Shown one piece after another: positions 44,301-54,169 of a DNA stretch of 58,421 nucleotides (within the stretch, counting starts at the first letter, position 1; every line of letters starts with the position of its first letter). Source of the DNA: Bacteroidota bacterium. GTDB taxonomy: Bacteria; Bacteroidota; Bacteroidia; Chitinophagales; Chitinophagaceae. The notes beneath the pieces were generated by a model. It was given only the letters and a program-made list of their open reading frames with translations, was not told the origin of the DNA and did not search any database. Both the position numbers and the translations under genes were made by a program. The stretch is from NCBI GenBank assembly GCA_947461125.1, contig CANHHX010000005.1:1-58421 (forward strand). The letters are read 5' to 3'.

Positions 44301-44987
44301 ATGGCTGCCGCTCCTATTAAAAAAATATTGATTGCCGACGACGAACCCGATATTTTAGAAATAGTAGGTTATAATTTACAAAAAGAAGGCTACGAAGTAC
44401 ATACTGCAAAAAATGGAGACGAAGCCGTTGATCTAGCCAAAAAAATTAAACCAGATTTACTGATACTCGATATTATGATGCCTAAAAAAACGGGCATTGA
44501 AGTTTGCGAAATATTACGCGCACAAACCGCTTTTAAAGAAACGCTTATTATTTTTTTAACGGCCATGAGTGACGAAGCGTCACAAATAACGGGGCTCGAA
44601 ATAGGGGCAGACGATTATGTGAATAAGCCCATTTCTCCTAAAGTGCTTGTAAGTCGTGTCAATGCTTTATTTAGAAGAGTGTCCACCAAAGAAGCTTCCT
44701 CTGTGATGCAGTTTGGTTCGATGCGAATTGACACCATTAAATTTATGGTGACTATTGGCGGGGATGAAAAAGTACTCGCTAAAAAAGAGTTTGAACTCCT
44801 TCATTTATTAGCTTCTAGACCAGGCCGCGTTTTTTTACGCAATGAAATTCTTTCTCAAATTTGGGGCAACGAGGTAATTGTGGGTGACCGCACTATCGAT
44901 GTGCATATCAGAAAAATTCGCCAAAAATTAGGAATCGACTGTATCACAACTGTTAAAGGCGTGGGATATAAGTTTGATTTACCTTAA
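44301..44987 (+). CDS. OmpR/PhoP-type response regulator
   Basis: The 228-residue regulator has a receiver domain with the acidic pocket ADDEPD, phospho-acceptor Asp57 in LLILDIMMPKKTG, the conserved Thr/Lys positions, and a C-terminal winged-helix domain (ILSQIWGNEVIVGDRTIDVH, VKGVGYKFDLP). It is encoded 8 bases before the cognate histidine kinase. The target genes are unknown; the intergenic palindromes could be autoregulatory sites. Confidence 0.95.
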   Translation: MAAAPIKKILIADDEPDILEIVGYNLQKEGYEVHTAKNGDEAVDLAKKIKPDLLILDIMMPKKTGIEVCEILRAQTAFKETLIIFLTAMSDEASQITGLEIGADDYVNKPISPKVLVSRVNALFRRVSTKEASSVMQFGSMRIDTIKFMVTIGGDEKVLAKKEFELLHLLASRPGRVFLRNEILSQIWGNEVIVGDRTIDVHIRKIRQKLGIDCITTVKGVGYKFDLP

Positions 44988-44995
44988 TTTGCAGC

Positions 44996-46033
44996 ATGAA
45001 AAACTTTTCCATTCAGCAGTTGGCAGCTTTTGCGGCAGCTATCATTGCGCTTGGTTTTTCTAGCACCATCGGTTTCATCTATCACAGCTGGTTTCATTTT
45101 GGGGTTACTTTTTTAACCACAGGCGTTGCGTCTTATTTACTGATCCGTTATATTTTTGAAATTTTCGTGAACCGAAAAATCAAACTCATTTACAAGCTTA
45201 TTTACCAAACCAAAGCAACAAAAAGAGAAGAAACCTATTTCAAATATATTTTACCAAAAAAAGAACTTGATGAAGTAGGCGATGAAGTGGCACAGTGGGC
45301 CGAACAGCGTAGTGCAGAAATCGAACAATTGAAAACCAATGAAAACTACCGTAAAGAGTTTTTACAAAATTTATCACACGAAATTAAAACACCCATTTTT
45401 GCCATCCAGGGTTATGTAGACACTCTCTTAGACGGGGCACTTGAAAATCCAGAAACAGCCGTTCGCTTTTTAAAAAATGCGTCTAAAAATGTAGACCGGA
45501 TGGTGAATCTGGTAAAAGACCTAGACGAAATAGCAAAACTTGAAATGGGAGAACAGCCGCTTAATAAATCTACTTTTTTTATACAAGATATCATCAAAGA
45601 AGTGTTTGAGGCATTGTCAATTAAAGTGGCAAAACAAAATATTACTTGGGGTTTCAAAAAAGGATCAGAGGGTCAAACAATCGTATTCGCTGACAAAGAA
45701 AAAATTAGACAAGTACTCAATAATTTAGTGGTCAATGCTTCTAAATATGGAAAGCAAGATGGATCGATTGTAGCCAGTGTTTATCAAACCGATGAAGACC
45801 ATGTGCTTATAGAAATCAGCGACGATGGTATTGGAATCGCAGAAGAACATTTGCCACGTATTTTTGAACGTTTTTACAGAACAGATAAAGGGCGCAGCAG
45901 AGACGCTGGTGGTGCAGGTATTGGGCTAGCTATTTGTAAACATATTATAGAAGCGCATGGCCAAACCATTCATGTGCGTAGTAAATTAGAAATTGGCACT
46001 ACTATTGGATTTACGCTTGCAACAACTGCATAA
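44996..46033 (+). CDS. PhoR-like sensor histidine kinase
   Basis: The 345-residue kinase has two N-terminal TM helices (about 10-29 and 35-58) with almost no periplasmic loop between them. The HisKA domain holds His128 in LSHEIKTPIFAI. The ATPase domain has the N box LNNLVVNASKYGK, DDGIGIAEEHLPRIFERFYR and GGAGIGLAICKHI. With so small an extracytoplasmic part it probably senses membrane state or a partner protein. It forms an operon with the response regulator. Confidence 0.95.
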   Translation: MKNFSIQQLAAFAAAIIALGFSSTIGFIYHSWFHFGVTFLTTGVASYLLIRYIFEIFVNRKIKLIYKLIYQTKATKREETYFKYILPKKELDEVGDEVAQWAEQRSAEIEQLKTNENYRKEFLQNLSHEIKTPIFAIQGYVDTLLDGALENPETAVRFLKNASKNVDRMVNLVKDLDEIAKLEMGEQPLNKSTFFIQDIIKEVFEALSIKVAKQNITWGFKKGSEGQTIVFADKEKIRQVLNNLVVNASKYGKQDGSIVASVYQTDEDHVLIEISDDGIGIAEEHLPRIFERFYRTDKGRSRDAGGAGIGLAICKHIIEAHGQTIHVRSKLEIGTTIGFTLATTA

Positions 46034-46089
46034 TTCTTTTCTTATTTTGCCTATCTCTGCCTAATTTGCAGTTATAATTCATAGAGGTA

Positions 46090-47127
46090 ATGGCAAAAAT
46101 TTTAGTAACAGGCGGTTGTGGTTATATTGGTTCTCATACCATTGTCGATTTATTGGCAAATGGGTTTGAAGTTATTTCCATAGACAACCACGCTAGGTCT
46201 AGTAATTACGCCATTGCAGCGATTGAAAAAATTACTGGAACCCATATTAAAAACTACGAAGTAGATCTAAAAAACTTCGATGATACCTTAGCGGTTTTTC
46301 AGGAAAACCCGGACATCGCTGGTATCATTCACTTTGCAGCGTATAAAGCGGTTGGTGAATCGGTAGAGGAGCCCTTATTTTATTACGAAAACAATATTGG
46401 ATCGCTTGTAAATGTTTTAAAGTGCGTTCAAGAATTTGACATTCCTCATTTTGTATTTTCTTCCTCTTGTACCGTGTATGGTAATCCGGATGCATCACCG
46501 GTTACCGAAAATTCGGAGGTTAAAAAAGCAGAGTCGCCCTATGGTGCTACCAAACAAATGGGTGAAGAAATACTTCGCAACATAGCAGCAGCTGGCGGTG
46601 CCAACGTTATTTTACTCCGTTATTTTAATCCAGTAGGTGCACACCCTTCTGCACTGATTGGCGAACTTCCTATTGGTCGACCACAAAATTTAGTGCCTGT
46701 TATTACGCAAACTGCGATTGGTAAACTTCCAAAAATGATGGTGTATGGTAATGATTATCCTACCCGTGATGGAAGCTGTATTAGAGACTATATTCATGTA
46801 TGTGATATTGCTAGTGCACATACACTCGCTTTGCAATATTTATTAGCAGAAAAAAATGCGGAGGCCTGCGAAGTATTTAATTTGGGCACGGGTAATGGTA
46901 TTTCTGTGCTTGAAGCCATCACTACTTTTGAAAAAGTAAGTGGCACTACATTAAATTATGAAATTGGCCCGCGTAGGGCTGGTGATATTGTGGCTATTTA
47001 TGCCAACAACGAAAAAGCCATCAATAAATTAGGATGGAAAATTAATTATACCATCGAAGATATGATGCGTACAGCTTGGGCTTGGGAAAAAGAGGTACAA
47101 CTAAAAGAGTCGATTGCAAAAAACTAA
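46090..47127 (+). CDS. galE: UDP-glucose 4-epimerase
   Basis: The 345-residue extended SDR enzyme begins with the NAD loop VTGGCGYIGSHT. It has SSSCTVYGN and the catalytic pair Tyr/Lys in SPYGATKQMGEE, then LRYFNPVGAHPS and RDYIHVCDIASAH, typical of GalE. It interconverts UDP-glucose and UDP-galactose for surface polysaccharides. The stop codon abuts that of prfA with no spacer. Confidence 0.96.
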   Translation: MAKILVTGGCGYIGSHTIVDLLANGFEVISIDNHARSSNYAIAAIEKITGTHIKNYEVDLKNFDDTLAVFQENPDIAGIIHFAAYKAVGESVEEPLFYYENNIGSLVNVLKCVQEFDIPHFVFSSSCTVYGNPDASPVTENSEVKKAESPYGATKQMGEEILRNIAAAGGANVILLRYFNPVGAHPSALIGELPIGRPQNLVPVITQTAIGKLPKMMVYGNDYPTRDGSCIRDYIHVCDIASAHTLALQYLLAEKNAEACEVFNLGTGNGISVLEAITTFEKVSGTTLNYEIGPRRAGDIVAIYANNEKAINKLGWKINYTIEDMMRTAWAWEKEVQLKESIAKN

Positions 47128-48189
47128 TTATTGCACGAGCATTTTTTCGGCGTTTTCGGCCATTTGTAAAGCTTCAATAAATTCTTCAATTTCACCTCCA
47201 ATAACAGCGTCTAAATTGTACGATGTTAAACCAATACGGTGGTCTGTAACCCTGCCCTGTGGCCAGTTGTAGGTTCTTATTTTAGCACTTCTATCACCGG
47301 TACTAACAAGTGTTTTACGTCTTGTAGATATTTCTTCTTCTTGTTTGCGCACCTGCTCTTCGTATAATTTTGTACGCAGCATGTTCATAGCTTTTTCGCG
47401 GTTACCAAGTTGCGAACGCTCCGTTTGACAAACCACCACAACACCGGTAGGAATATGCGTTAAAAAAACTTTTGTTTCTACTTTGTTTACGTTTTGTCCA
47501 CCCGCACCACCACTTCGCGCGGTTTCCATTTTCACATCACTTTCTTTTAATTCAAAATCCACTTCTTCTGCTTCGGGCATTACTGCAACTGTTGCAGCGG
47601 ATGTATGCACGCGACCTTGTGTTTCTGTGTTAGGAACTCTTTGTACGCGGTGTACACCACTTTCAAATTTTAGGGTGCCATATACATCTTCACCGGTTAC
47701 TTCTAATATTACTTCTTTGTAGCCACCAACAGTACCTTCACTTTCACTCACCACGGCTGTTTTCCAACCTTTTTTAGCACAGTAACGGAGGTACATGCCT
47801 AGTAAATCTCCTGCAAACAAACTGGCTTCGTCTCCACCGGTTCCTGCTCTAATTTCTAAAATGGCATTTTTATCGTCCTGCGGATCTTTTGGAATCAAGA
47901 GTTTGGTTAATAGCGCTTCTAGTTCTTCTTTTTTTATTTCTAAATCAGGTAATTCCATTTTAGCCAACTCGCGCATATCTTCATCACTACTATTCTGGCT
48001 CTCTTTGGCAAATGCATAATCCGAAAGCACCCGTACATATTTTTCGTAAGGCTGCACAATTTTTTCCAGTGAACGGTACTCTTTACTGTATGCCCCAAAC
48101 TGTTTCTGGTCATTGATAATTTCAGGGTTGGTAAGGGCGATGCCCACCTGATCAAAACGGGCTTTTATGGCTTCTAACTTATCGAGCAT
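47128..48189 (-). CDS. prfA: Peptide chain release factor 1
   Basis: The 353-residue factor reads UAA/UAG. The peptidyl-hydrolysis loop is [14 protein letters not shown], and [19 protein letters not shown] carries the codon-recognition tripeptide, here P-N-T in the position usually written PxT. It has no RF2-type SPF motif. The size is normal. It has its own candidate promoter. Confidence 0.97.
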   Translation of the reverse strand: MLDKLEAIKARFDQVGIALTNPEIINDQKQFGAYSKEYRSLEKIVQPYEKYVRVLSDYAFAKESQNSSDEDMRELAKMELPDLEIKKEELEALLTKLLIPKDPQDDKNAILEIRAGTGGDEASLFAGDLLGMYLRYCAKKGWKTAVVSESEGTVGGYKEVILEVTGEDVYGTLKFESGVHRVQRVPNTETQGRVHTSAATVAVMPEAEEVDFELKESDVKMETARSGGAGGQNVNKVETKVFLTHIPTGVVVVCQTERSQLGNREKAMNMLRTKLYEEQVRKQEEEISTRRKTLVSTGDRSAKIRTYNWPQGRVTDHRIGLTSYNLDAVIGGEIEEFIEALQMAENAEKMLVQ

Positions 48190-48215
48190 AGAGTATTGTA
48201 GTTCTTATTGGAGGG

Positions 48216-48247
48216 CAAATTTACGTTATTCGGGTGGAGATTTTCAA
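48216..48247 (-). promoter_or_regulatory. Candidate prfA promoter
   Basis: On the minus strand, TTG (48245-48247) and TAAATTTG (48216-48223) are 21 bases apart. The -7 box matches TAnnTTTG exactly, and the predicted leader is about 20 bases. Confidence 0.45.
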
Positions 48248-48295
48248 CCTAAATGAGTCTAAAGAATACTTATCTTCCCGTATAATTTTTGACTT

Positions 48296-49876
48296 ATGAG
48301 GCACAAACGCTCTTCGCTACTAGGTTTACTTGTTTTTTTAGCGCTTTCGGTTCAGGCTCAAATGCCTAGCCAAACAGCAGATATCCTGATTAAAAATGCC
48401 AAAATTTTAGATGGTACAGGAAATTCTTGGTTTTATGGTGATATCGCAATAGGCAGCGGAAAAATTATCCAAATAGGCAGGTTGTCAAGTTGGAGTGCTA
48501 AAAAAGTAATTGACGCTACCGGACTTGTGGCGGCTCCTGGTTTTATTGACGTACACACCCATATTGAAGGCGATGAAGTTAAAAATCCAGAGGCAACCAA
48601 TTTTATTTACGATGGCGTTACCACTGTAATTACTGGAAATTGCGGTTTATCAGATGCTAATATTGGAAGATATCTGCATAAAATTGACAGCTTACATACT
48701 TCTGTAAATGTAGCTGCACTGGTTGGGCACAATGATGTTAGAAAAGCTGTGATGGGAAGAGCCAGCAGAAACCCAACCGAAACGGAAATGCTAGCCATGG
48801 AAAAAATTGTTGACAAAGCCATGCGGGATGGTGCTGTTGGTATGAGTACCGGACTTATTTATATTCCTGGAACGTATTCTACCACAGAAGAAATTGTGCG
48901 TTTGGCAAAAGTGGCATCTAATTATGGTGGCGTTTACGCATCGCATATGCGTGATGAAGGTGATAGTGTGGTGGCTGCTATTGAGGAGGCTTTATACATT
49001 GGTAGAACTGCAAAAATACCTGTGCAAATTTCTCACTTTAAACTAAGTGGTCAACAAAACTGGGGGAGAAGTCGTGAAACTGTTCCGCTCATTATGAATG
49101 CACGAAAAGAAGGATTGGATGTAACCATCGATCAATATCCGTATACCGCAAGTAGTACTTCTTTAAGTACACTGATGCCGGACTGGGTTCTCGCAGACGG
49201 ACAAGACTCGATAGTAGCAAGGCTTGCAAGGCCTTCTGTGCGAAAAGAAGTAACTGATTATATGCTTGCGCGACTCGCCAAAAGAAAACTAAAACATTTC
49301 AGTTATCCGGTCGTTGCCTACTATGCAAAAGACACCACACTCAATGGAAAAAGTATTGAAGAAGTAAATAGTTCATTCGGAAAAAAACATAAAGCCAAAC
49401 AAGAAGCAGAAACGATTATTGAAATGATGGAAAAAGGCGGCGCTTCCATGGTATTTCATGGCATGAGTGAAGCAGATATTAAAGTCATTATGCGTTATCC
49501 ATTTAACATGTTTGCTTCCGATGCAAGTATTCGTGTATACAAAGAAGGTAATCCCCACCCAAGAGGCTACGGCACCAATGCAAGGGTTTTAAAAAAATAT
49601 GTACGTGAAGAAAATGTAATTGGTTTAGAAGAAGCTGTGCGCCGCATGACCTCCTTGCCTGCACAAAAGTTTGGCTTTACAAATAGAGGGTTGCTTCGTC
49701 AAAATTTTGCTGCTGATATTGTTTTATTTAATGAAGCAGAAGTAGGTGATAGGGCCGAATATAAAAATCCACACCAATACGCTGTAGGGTTTAATTACGT
49801 CATTGTTAATGGCGTAATTACCGTGGATGCAGGTGTGCACACGGGCGCCAGAGCAGGGGTTACTATCAGAAAATAA
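48296..49876 (+). CDS. D-aminoacylase-like amidohydrolase (N-acyl-D-amino-acid deacylase family), secreted
   Basis: The 526-residue protein has an apparent signal peptide (LLGLLVFLALSVQAQ). The amidohydrolase metal-site motifs DVHTHIEGD, TGNCGLS, SHMRDEGD, QISHFKLSG and FASDASIR are in the order seen in D-aminoacylases. The family hydrolyses N-acyl-D-amino acids or dipeptides; the precise substrate is unknown. It is convergent with a serine beta-lactamase-like gene, and their stop codons abut. Confidence 0.9.
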   Translation: MRHKRSSLLGLLVFLALSVQAQMPSQTADILIKNAKILDGTGNSWFYGDIAIGSGKIIQIGRLSSWSAKKVIDATGLVAAPGFIDVHTHIEGDEVKNPEATNFIYDGVTTVITGNCGLSDANIGRYLHKIDSLHTSVNVAALVGHNDVRKAVMGRASRNPTETEMLAMEKIVDKAMRDGAVGMSTGLIYIPGTYSTTEEIVRLAKVASNYGGVYASHMRDEGDSVVAAIEEALYIGRTAKIPVQISHFKLSGQQNWGRSRETVPLIMNARKEGLDVTIDQYPYTASSTSLSTLMPDWVLADGQDSIVARLARPSVRKEVTDYMLARLAKRKLKHFSYPVVAYYAKDTTLNGKSIEEVNSSFGKKHKAKQEAETIIEMMEKGGASMVFHGMSEADIKVIMRYPFNMFASDASIRVYKEGNPHPRGYGTNARVLKKYVREENVIGLEEAVRRMTSLPAQKFGFTNRGLLRQNFAADIVLFNEAEVGDRAEYKNPHQYAVGFNYVIVNGVITVDAGVHTGARAGVTIRK

Positions 49877-51427
49877 TTATTCTTGAATGTGGTTTTGAAA
49901 GCTAATATGGTACTCCTGAATTTGACTTGGGTTTGTGGGTGTAAGTGTGAAACTGATTTTGATAGTTCCGTTTTTCGCATGGATATAATAATAACCACGC
50001 AGTTCGTTTTCCGGCATAAAATTTCCAGTTTCAGTAATGGGTCCTGCTGCTTCAAAAATGGAAGTCGCTTCTTTGATTAACGCATCTATTTTATAATCAT
50101 CAAAGAAGTTTTCGGCAAATAAATTAGATGCCCCTGCGTTTTTCCAATTGGGTAACAGTGCTGTTAATTTTGCTTGTGCATTTTTTAATGCGGTTGATGC
50201 CGGCAAAATTCTTGGCTGTAAATCTATTCCCATTCTTAATAGGGTATCAATAACCATGGTATTAAGCACTGCGGTTGGCGCGTAGGTTACGTTTGCAAGG
50301 AGTATCACACCAAGTCCATACTCAGGAAGGATTCTCCAATTGCTGCCAAATCCTGGCAGTCCACCACTATGTGCAATACTGGTTCGGCCGGTGCAATCTT
50401 TTAGCCAGCTTAATCCATAACCATAGGCGGCTGATGTTGGGCAGGCTCTTCCAGAAGGGTATTTGTAATTAGCATTGAGTCCAATAAATCTACTCGGCTG
50501 GTGCATTTCTCGAATGCTGCTTCTTTTGACAGGCCCTGTTTCATTATTATTTCTTGGAGGCCAAGCATCTAAATGAAGCGATACGTATTTACTAAAAGAT
50601 TCCAAACTTGTAATCATGCCACCCATGGCGCCATAAATGCCATCATGTAATAAAGGTTCTTCTGTCCAGTTGTTAGCAATCCATCTGTATCCATGTGCAA
50701 GCTTTGTATCATCAATAGAAGAAAATTCCCAACTGGCTTCCATAGTAAGGGGCTTCCAAATATTTTCTTTAATGTAAACGCCGTAATTTTTACCTGTTAC
50801 TTTTTCTATGATATATCCAAGCATGGTAAAACCTACATTGCTGTATTCGTAGGATGAGCCAGTAGCAGTAGAAAAATGAATTCCTTTTTTGATGAAGGCT
50901 AAAAATTCCTGAGAAGTTTTTTCTAGCTGACGGTCTCCCCATGGATTGTCTTCTGGAAATCCAGCTGAGTGTGTCAATAAATCTCTAATTGAAATAGCTG
51001 CTGCATCTGTGGTGAGCCCCTGATTTTTTAATTCAGGAATATACATACTGGCTTTGTCGTCAAGTCTTAATTTGCCTTCATCTCTTAGTTTTAAAATAGC
51101 CATGGCCGTAAAACTTTTTGACATAGAAGCAATTCTAAACATGCTTTTACTGTTCACAGGCGCTTTGGTTTGCAAATTGGTATAGCCGCCACTCGTTTCG
51201 TATACAAGTTTTCCGTCTAGTACAATCCCAAAACTATATCCTGGAAAATGATGCGCTACTGCATATTTTTGGACCATTTCTTCCACCACTGGAAATGCAA
51301 CACGGAGTTTTTCTAAACGGTTGCTGTCTTTAAAGTAAGGAGGCTGATATCCTACTTGTGCTGCAATAAAAAATGGTAGCAACCCAAAAGCTGCTACCAT
51401 TTTAAATAATAGTTTATGTTTTCGCAT
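49877..51427 (-). CDS. Serine beta-lactamase/PBP-like hydrolase (class C fold), secreted
   Basis: The 516-residue protein has a signal peptide (about 1-23). The catalytic SxxK is SMSK (Ser101, Lys104), the Tyr motif is YSN (Tyr195-Asn197), and the third motif is HSGG in SIAHSGGLPGFGSN. These are typical of esterase/D-aminopeptidase-like members as well as true lactamases, so resistance should not be assumed. An unassigned C-terminal domain of about 130 residues follows. The ATG overlaps the BI-1 stop codon (TAATG), indicating coupled translation. Confidence 0.9.
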   Translation of the reverse strand: MRKHKLLFKMVAAFGLLPFFIAAQVGYQPPYFKDSNRLEKLRVAFPVVEEMVQKYAVAHHFPGYSFGIVLDGKLVYETSGGYTNLQTKAPVNSKSMFRIASMSKSFTAMAILKLRDEGKLRLDDKASMYIPELKNQGLTTDAAAISIRDLLTHSAGFPEDNPWGDRQLEKTSQEFLAFIKKGIHFSTATGSSYEYSNVGFTMLGYIIEKVTGKNYGVYIKENIWKPLTMEASWEFSSIDDTKLAHGYRWIANNWTEEPLLHDGIYGAMGGMITSLESFSKYVSLHLDAWPPRNNNETGPVKRSSIREMHQPSRFIGLNANYKYPSGRACPTSAAYGYGLSWLKDCTGRTSIAHSGGLPGFGSNWRILPEYGLGVILLANVTYAPTAVLNTMVIDTLLRMGIDLQPRILPASTALKNAQAKLTALLPNWKNAGASNLFAENFFDDYKIDALIKEATSIFEAAGPITETGNFMPENELRGYYYIHAKNGTIKISFTLTPTNPSQIQEYHISFQNHIQE

Positions 51428-52185
51428 TAATTTCTGCTTGATAATTTACTAAGCAATCTTAGGATTTCTAAATATAACCATACAATGGTAACCATCAAGC
51501 CAAATGCAGCATACCACTCCATAAATTGAGGCGCGCCTCTCTCGGCACCCTGTTCAATCATATCAAAATCTAAAATTAAATTGAGCGCTGCAATCGCTAC
51601 AATAAACAAGCTAATACCAATGCTTAACATAGAATTGTCTCTTACAAAACTTACGTCTACTCCAAATAAACCGAGTATCCAAGTAAGTAAATAAAAGAGT
51701 GCAATTCCAAGTGTAGCGCTCATGACCATCGACTTAAATCTTTCAGTTGCTTTGATCACTCGAAAATTATACAGTAAAAACATCGCAACCGCTACGCCAA
51801 ATGTTAGTCCTACTGCTTGTACTACAATACCTGGGTAAAATACGTCGTTGAACATTTTAGAGATTGCGCCTAAAAATAAACCTTCAAGAATTGCATAAGC
51901 AGGAGCTAATGCAGGTGCCCAATTAGGTTTAAAAGTTATGGCTAATGCCGTTATTAATCCGCCTATAACACCCACAATCATAAGGGTTTTTGCGAGTGTA
52001 GGATTGTTCTGATCAATTAAATGCCAAGTGTAGCCAGCGCCTGCAATTACACCAATAAGCATGAGTCCAAATTTATTCATGGTGCCTCTCACAGACATAG
52101 TGCCTGCTTCGTTAGCCTGGGCATGACCGGCTCTGTCAAACATTTTTTCTGAAAGGGTAGGATTTCCTGATTCAAATAGTGCCAT
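51427..52185 (-). CDS. Bax inhibitor-1/YccA family membrane protein
   Basis: The 252-residue protein has a soluble N-terminal stretch (about 45 residues) and seven TM helices, ending with LNLILDFDMIEQGAERGAPQFMEWYAAFGLMV typical features (the DFDMIE stretch is the acidic family signature). Bacterial BI-1 proteins are thought to act as pH-sensitive calcium leaks or FtsH regulators. It is co-transcribed with the beta-lactamase-like gene through a TAATG junction. Confidence 0.92.
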   Translation of the reverse strand: MALFESGNPTLSEKMFDRAGHAQANEAGTMSVRGTMNKFGLMLIGVIAGAGYTWHLIDQNNPTLAKTLMIVGVIGGLITALAITFKPNWAPALAPAYAILEGLFLGAISKMFNDVFYPGIVVQAVGLTFGVAVAMFLLYNFRVIKATERFKSMVMSATLGIALFYLLTWILGLFGVDVSFVRDNSMLSIGISLFIVAIAALNLILDFDMIEQGAERGAPQFMEWYAAFGLMVTIVWLYLEILRLLSKLSSRN

Positions 52186-52206
52186 GGTTGTTTAATTTTT
52201 GTTACC

Positions 52207-52214
52207 CAAATATA
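52207..52214 (-). promoter_or_regulatory. Candidate -7 element of the BI-1/beta-lactamase-like operon
   Basis: On the minus strand TATATTTG matches TAnnTTTG, 21 bases before the ATG. The -33 region is not convincing. Confidence 0.38.
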
Positions 52215-52271
52215 CAATAAGATTCATTTTAATAAAAGCCTCTTTTCAATACTTTAACAGTTAAAAAACCA

Positions 52272-52302
52272 TTGGCCACCTCCTCAGTAAATTGTAACTT
52301 TA
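52272..52302 (+). promoter_or_regulatory. Candidate promoter of the 2-oxoacid oxidoreductase alpha gene
   Basis: TTG (52272-52274) and TAACTTTA (52295-52302) are 20 bases apart. The -7 box differs from TAnnTTTG only at its last base, and the ATG is 18 bases downstream. Confidence 0.42.
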
Positions 52303-52320
52303 CCCCAATTATAGAAGCTC

Positions 52321-54168
52321 ATGGAAAAGAAGGAAACACTACTACAGGACGTCGTAATTAAGTTTGCTGGTGACAGTGGAGACGGTATGCAATTAACCGG
52401 TCAGCAGTTTACCAATAACACGGCATTACTGGGTATCGACCTGGCTACTTTTCCTGATTTCCCCGCCGAAATTCGTGCCCCTATCGGCACCCTTCCTGGT
52501 GTGAGTGGATTCCAGTTACGTTTTTCTAGTGATCGCGTATTTACACCAGGTGATGATTGTGATGTACTCGTTGCCATGAATGCCGCCGCATTAAAAGTCA
52601 ATTTAAAAGCCATTAAAAAAGGCGGAAAAATAATTGCCAACGTAGATGGTTTTGATGCAAAAAATTTACGCTTAGCCAATTACCCAGATGGCGTGAACCC
52701 CTTAGAGGACGGCAGTTTGGAAGGTTTCGAACTGATTAAAGTAGACGTTACTAAACTTACGCGTGAAGCATTAAAAGACTTTACTGACCTGGGCACCAAA
52801 GAAAGAGACCGTGCAAAAAATATGTTTGTACTAGGTCTTATTTATTGGATGTACAATAGAAATTTAGACAACACCATTACTTTCTTAAATGAAAAGTTTG
52901 GTAAAAAAGATACCATCCTGCAAAGCAATATTAAAGTGTTGCAAGCGGGTTTTAATTATGGTGATACCACCGAAACTTTTTCGAGCCGTTATAGGGTAGA
53001 AAAGGCAAAAATGATTCCCGGAACCTATCGTAGTATCATGGGCAACCAGGCCCTTTCGATGGGATTAATTGCGGCTAGTCAAAAATCGGGTTTATCTATT
53101 TTTTTAGGTACCTATCCGATTACGCCTGCTTCCGATATTTTGCATGAATTAAGTAAGCACAAGGCTTTTGGGATTAAAACCTTTCAGGCCGAAGATGAAA
53201 TTGCCGGTATATCGGCAGCCATTGGTGCTAGTTATGGCGGCTCTATTGGCATAACCACCACTTCGGGGCCGGGTATGGCACTAAAAACCGAAGCGATGGG
53301 TCTTGCAGTAATGCTCGAGATTCCGCTCGTGATCATTAATATCCAGCGTGGTGGTCCATCAACCGGACTTCCCACTAAAACAGAGCAAAGTGATTTGTTG
53401 CAAGCGTATTATGGCAGAAACGGCGAGTGTCCAATGCCTGTTATTGCATCTTCTACACCCAGCGATTGTTTTGATGCAGCTTATGAGGCAGTGCGCATAG
53501 CTGTGCAACATATGACCCCGGTTATTTTATTAAGTGATGGTTATATTGCTAATGGTGCTGAGCCTTGGAAATTTCCAGTGGCCGCAGATTTAGCACCGAT
53601 TCAAGTAAGTTTTAAAACAACACTTGATGAAGGTGAAACCAAGTTCATGCCCTACAAAAGAGATGAAAAATTAGTGAGGCCATGGGCGGTTCCTGGCACA
53701 GCAGGTTTTGAACACCGAATTGGTGGCATCGAAAAGCAGGATGTTACAGGAAATGTGAGTTACGATCCGGAAAATCACCAACATATGGTGAACACACGTC
53801 AGGCCAAAGTAGATAAGATTGCCGATTATATTCCACTTCAAAGGTTAGATAGCGGTCCGGAAACTGGAAAAGTACTCGTTCTGGGTTGGGGTTCTACCTA
53901 TGGTGCGATCAAAACAGCTGTTACAGAACTACAAGCAGCAGGACACGCGGTAAGTCATGCACATATTAAATACATGCGTCCGTTTCCAAAAAATTTAGGA
54001 AGTATTATTGCAGGATTTGATAAAGTACTGATCCCTGAACTTAATAATGGTCAACTCATAAAAATAATAAGAGACCAGTATTTAGTGGATGCAAAAGGAT
54101 ACAATAAGGTAATGGGTATTCCTATTACCAAAACTGAAATTACTGATACGGTGCTAAATATGTTGTAG
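52321..54168 (+). CDS. korA: 2-oxoacid:ferredoxin oxidoreductase, fused gamma/alpha subunit
   Basis: The 615-residue protein combines an N-terminal gamma domain (FAGDSGDGMQLTGQQFTN) with the alpha domain beginning near residue 230, whose substrate loop is YPITPAS. Other alpha elements are EDEIAGISAAIGASYGG, TTTSGPGMALKTEAMGLAV and INIQRGGPSTGLPTKTEQSD. The architecture matches KorA of 2-oxoglutarate:ferredoxin oxidoreductase. The thiamine-binding beta subunit (korB), normally the next gene, is not here; the region downstream is clpX on the opposite strand. Substrate preference is not certain. Confidence 0.88.
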   Translation: MEKKETLLQDVVIKFAGDSGDGMQLTGQQFTNNTALLGIDLATFPDFPAEIRAPIGTLPGVSGFQLRFSSDRVFTPGDDCDVLVAMNAAALKVNLKAIKKGGKIIANVDGFDAKNLRLANYPDGVNPLEDGSLEGFELIKVDVTKLTREALKDFTDLGTKERDRAKNMFVLGLIYWMYNRNLDNTITFLNEKFGKKDTILQSNIKVLQAGFNYGDTTETFSSRYRVEKAKMIPGTYRSIMGNQALSMGLIAASQKSGLSIFLGTYPITPASDILHELSKHKAFGIKTFQAEDEIAGISAAIGASYGGSIGITTTSGPGMALKTEAMGLAVMLEIPLVIINIQRGGPSTGLPTKTEQSDLLQAYYGRNGECPMPVIASSTPSDCFDAAYEAVRIAVQHMTPVILLSDGYIANGAEPWKFPVAADLAPIQVSFKTTLDEGETKFMPYKRDEKLVRPWAVPGTAGFEHRIGGIEKQDVTGNVSYDPENHQHMVNTRQAKVDKIADYIPLQRLDSGPETGKVLVLGWGSTYGAIKTAVTELQAAGHAVSHAHIKYMRPFPKNLGSIIAGFDKVLIPELNNGQLIKIIRDQYLVDAKGYNKVMGIPITKTEITDTVLNML

Positions 54169-54169
54169 G

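Noticed and set aside
49877-51427. Possible antibiotic-resistance beta-lactamase
   Set aside because: The SxxK/YxN/HxG set is shared with many esterases and D-aminopeptidases. The neighbourhood (BI-1, amidohydrolase) gives no support for a resistance role.
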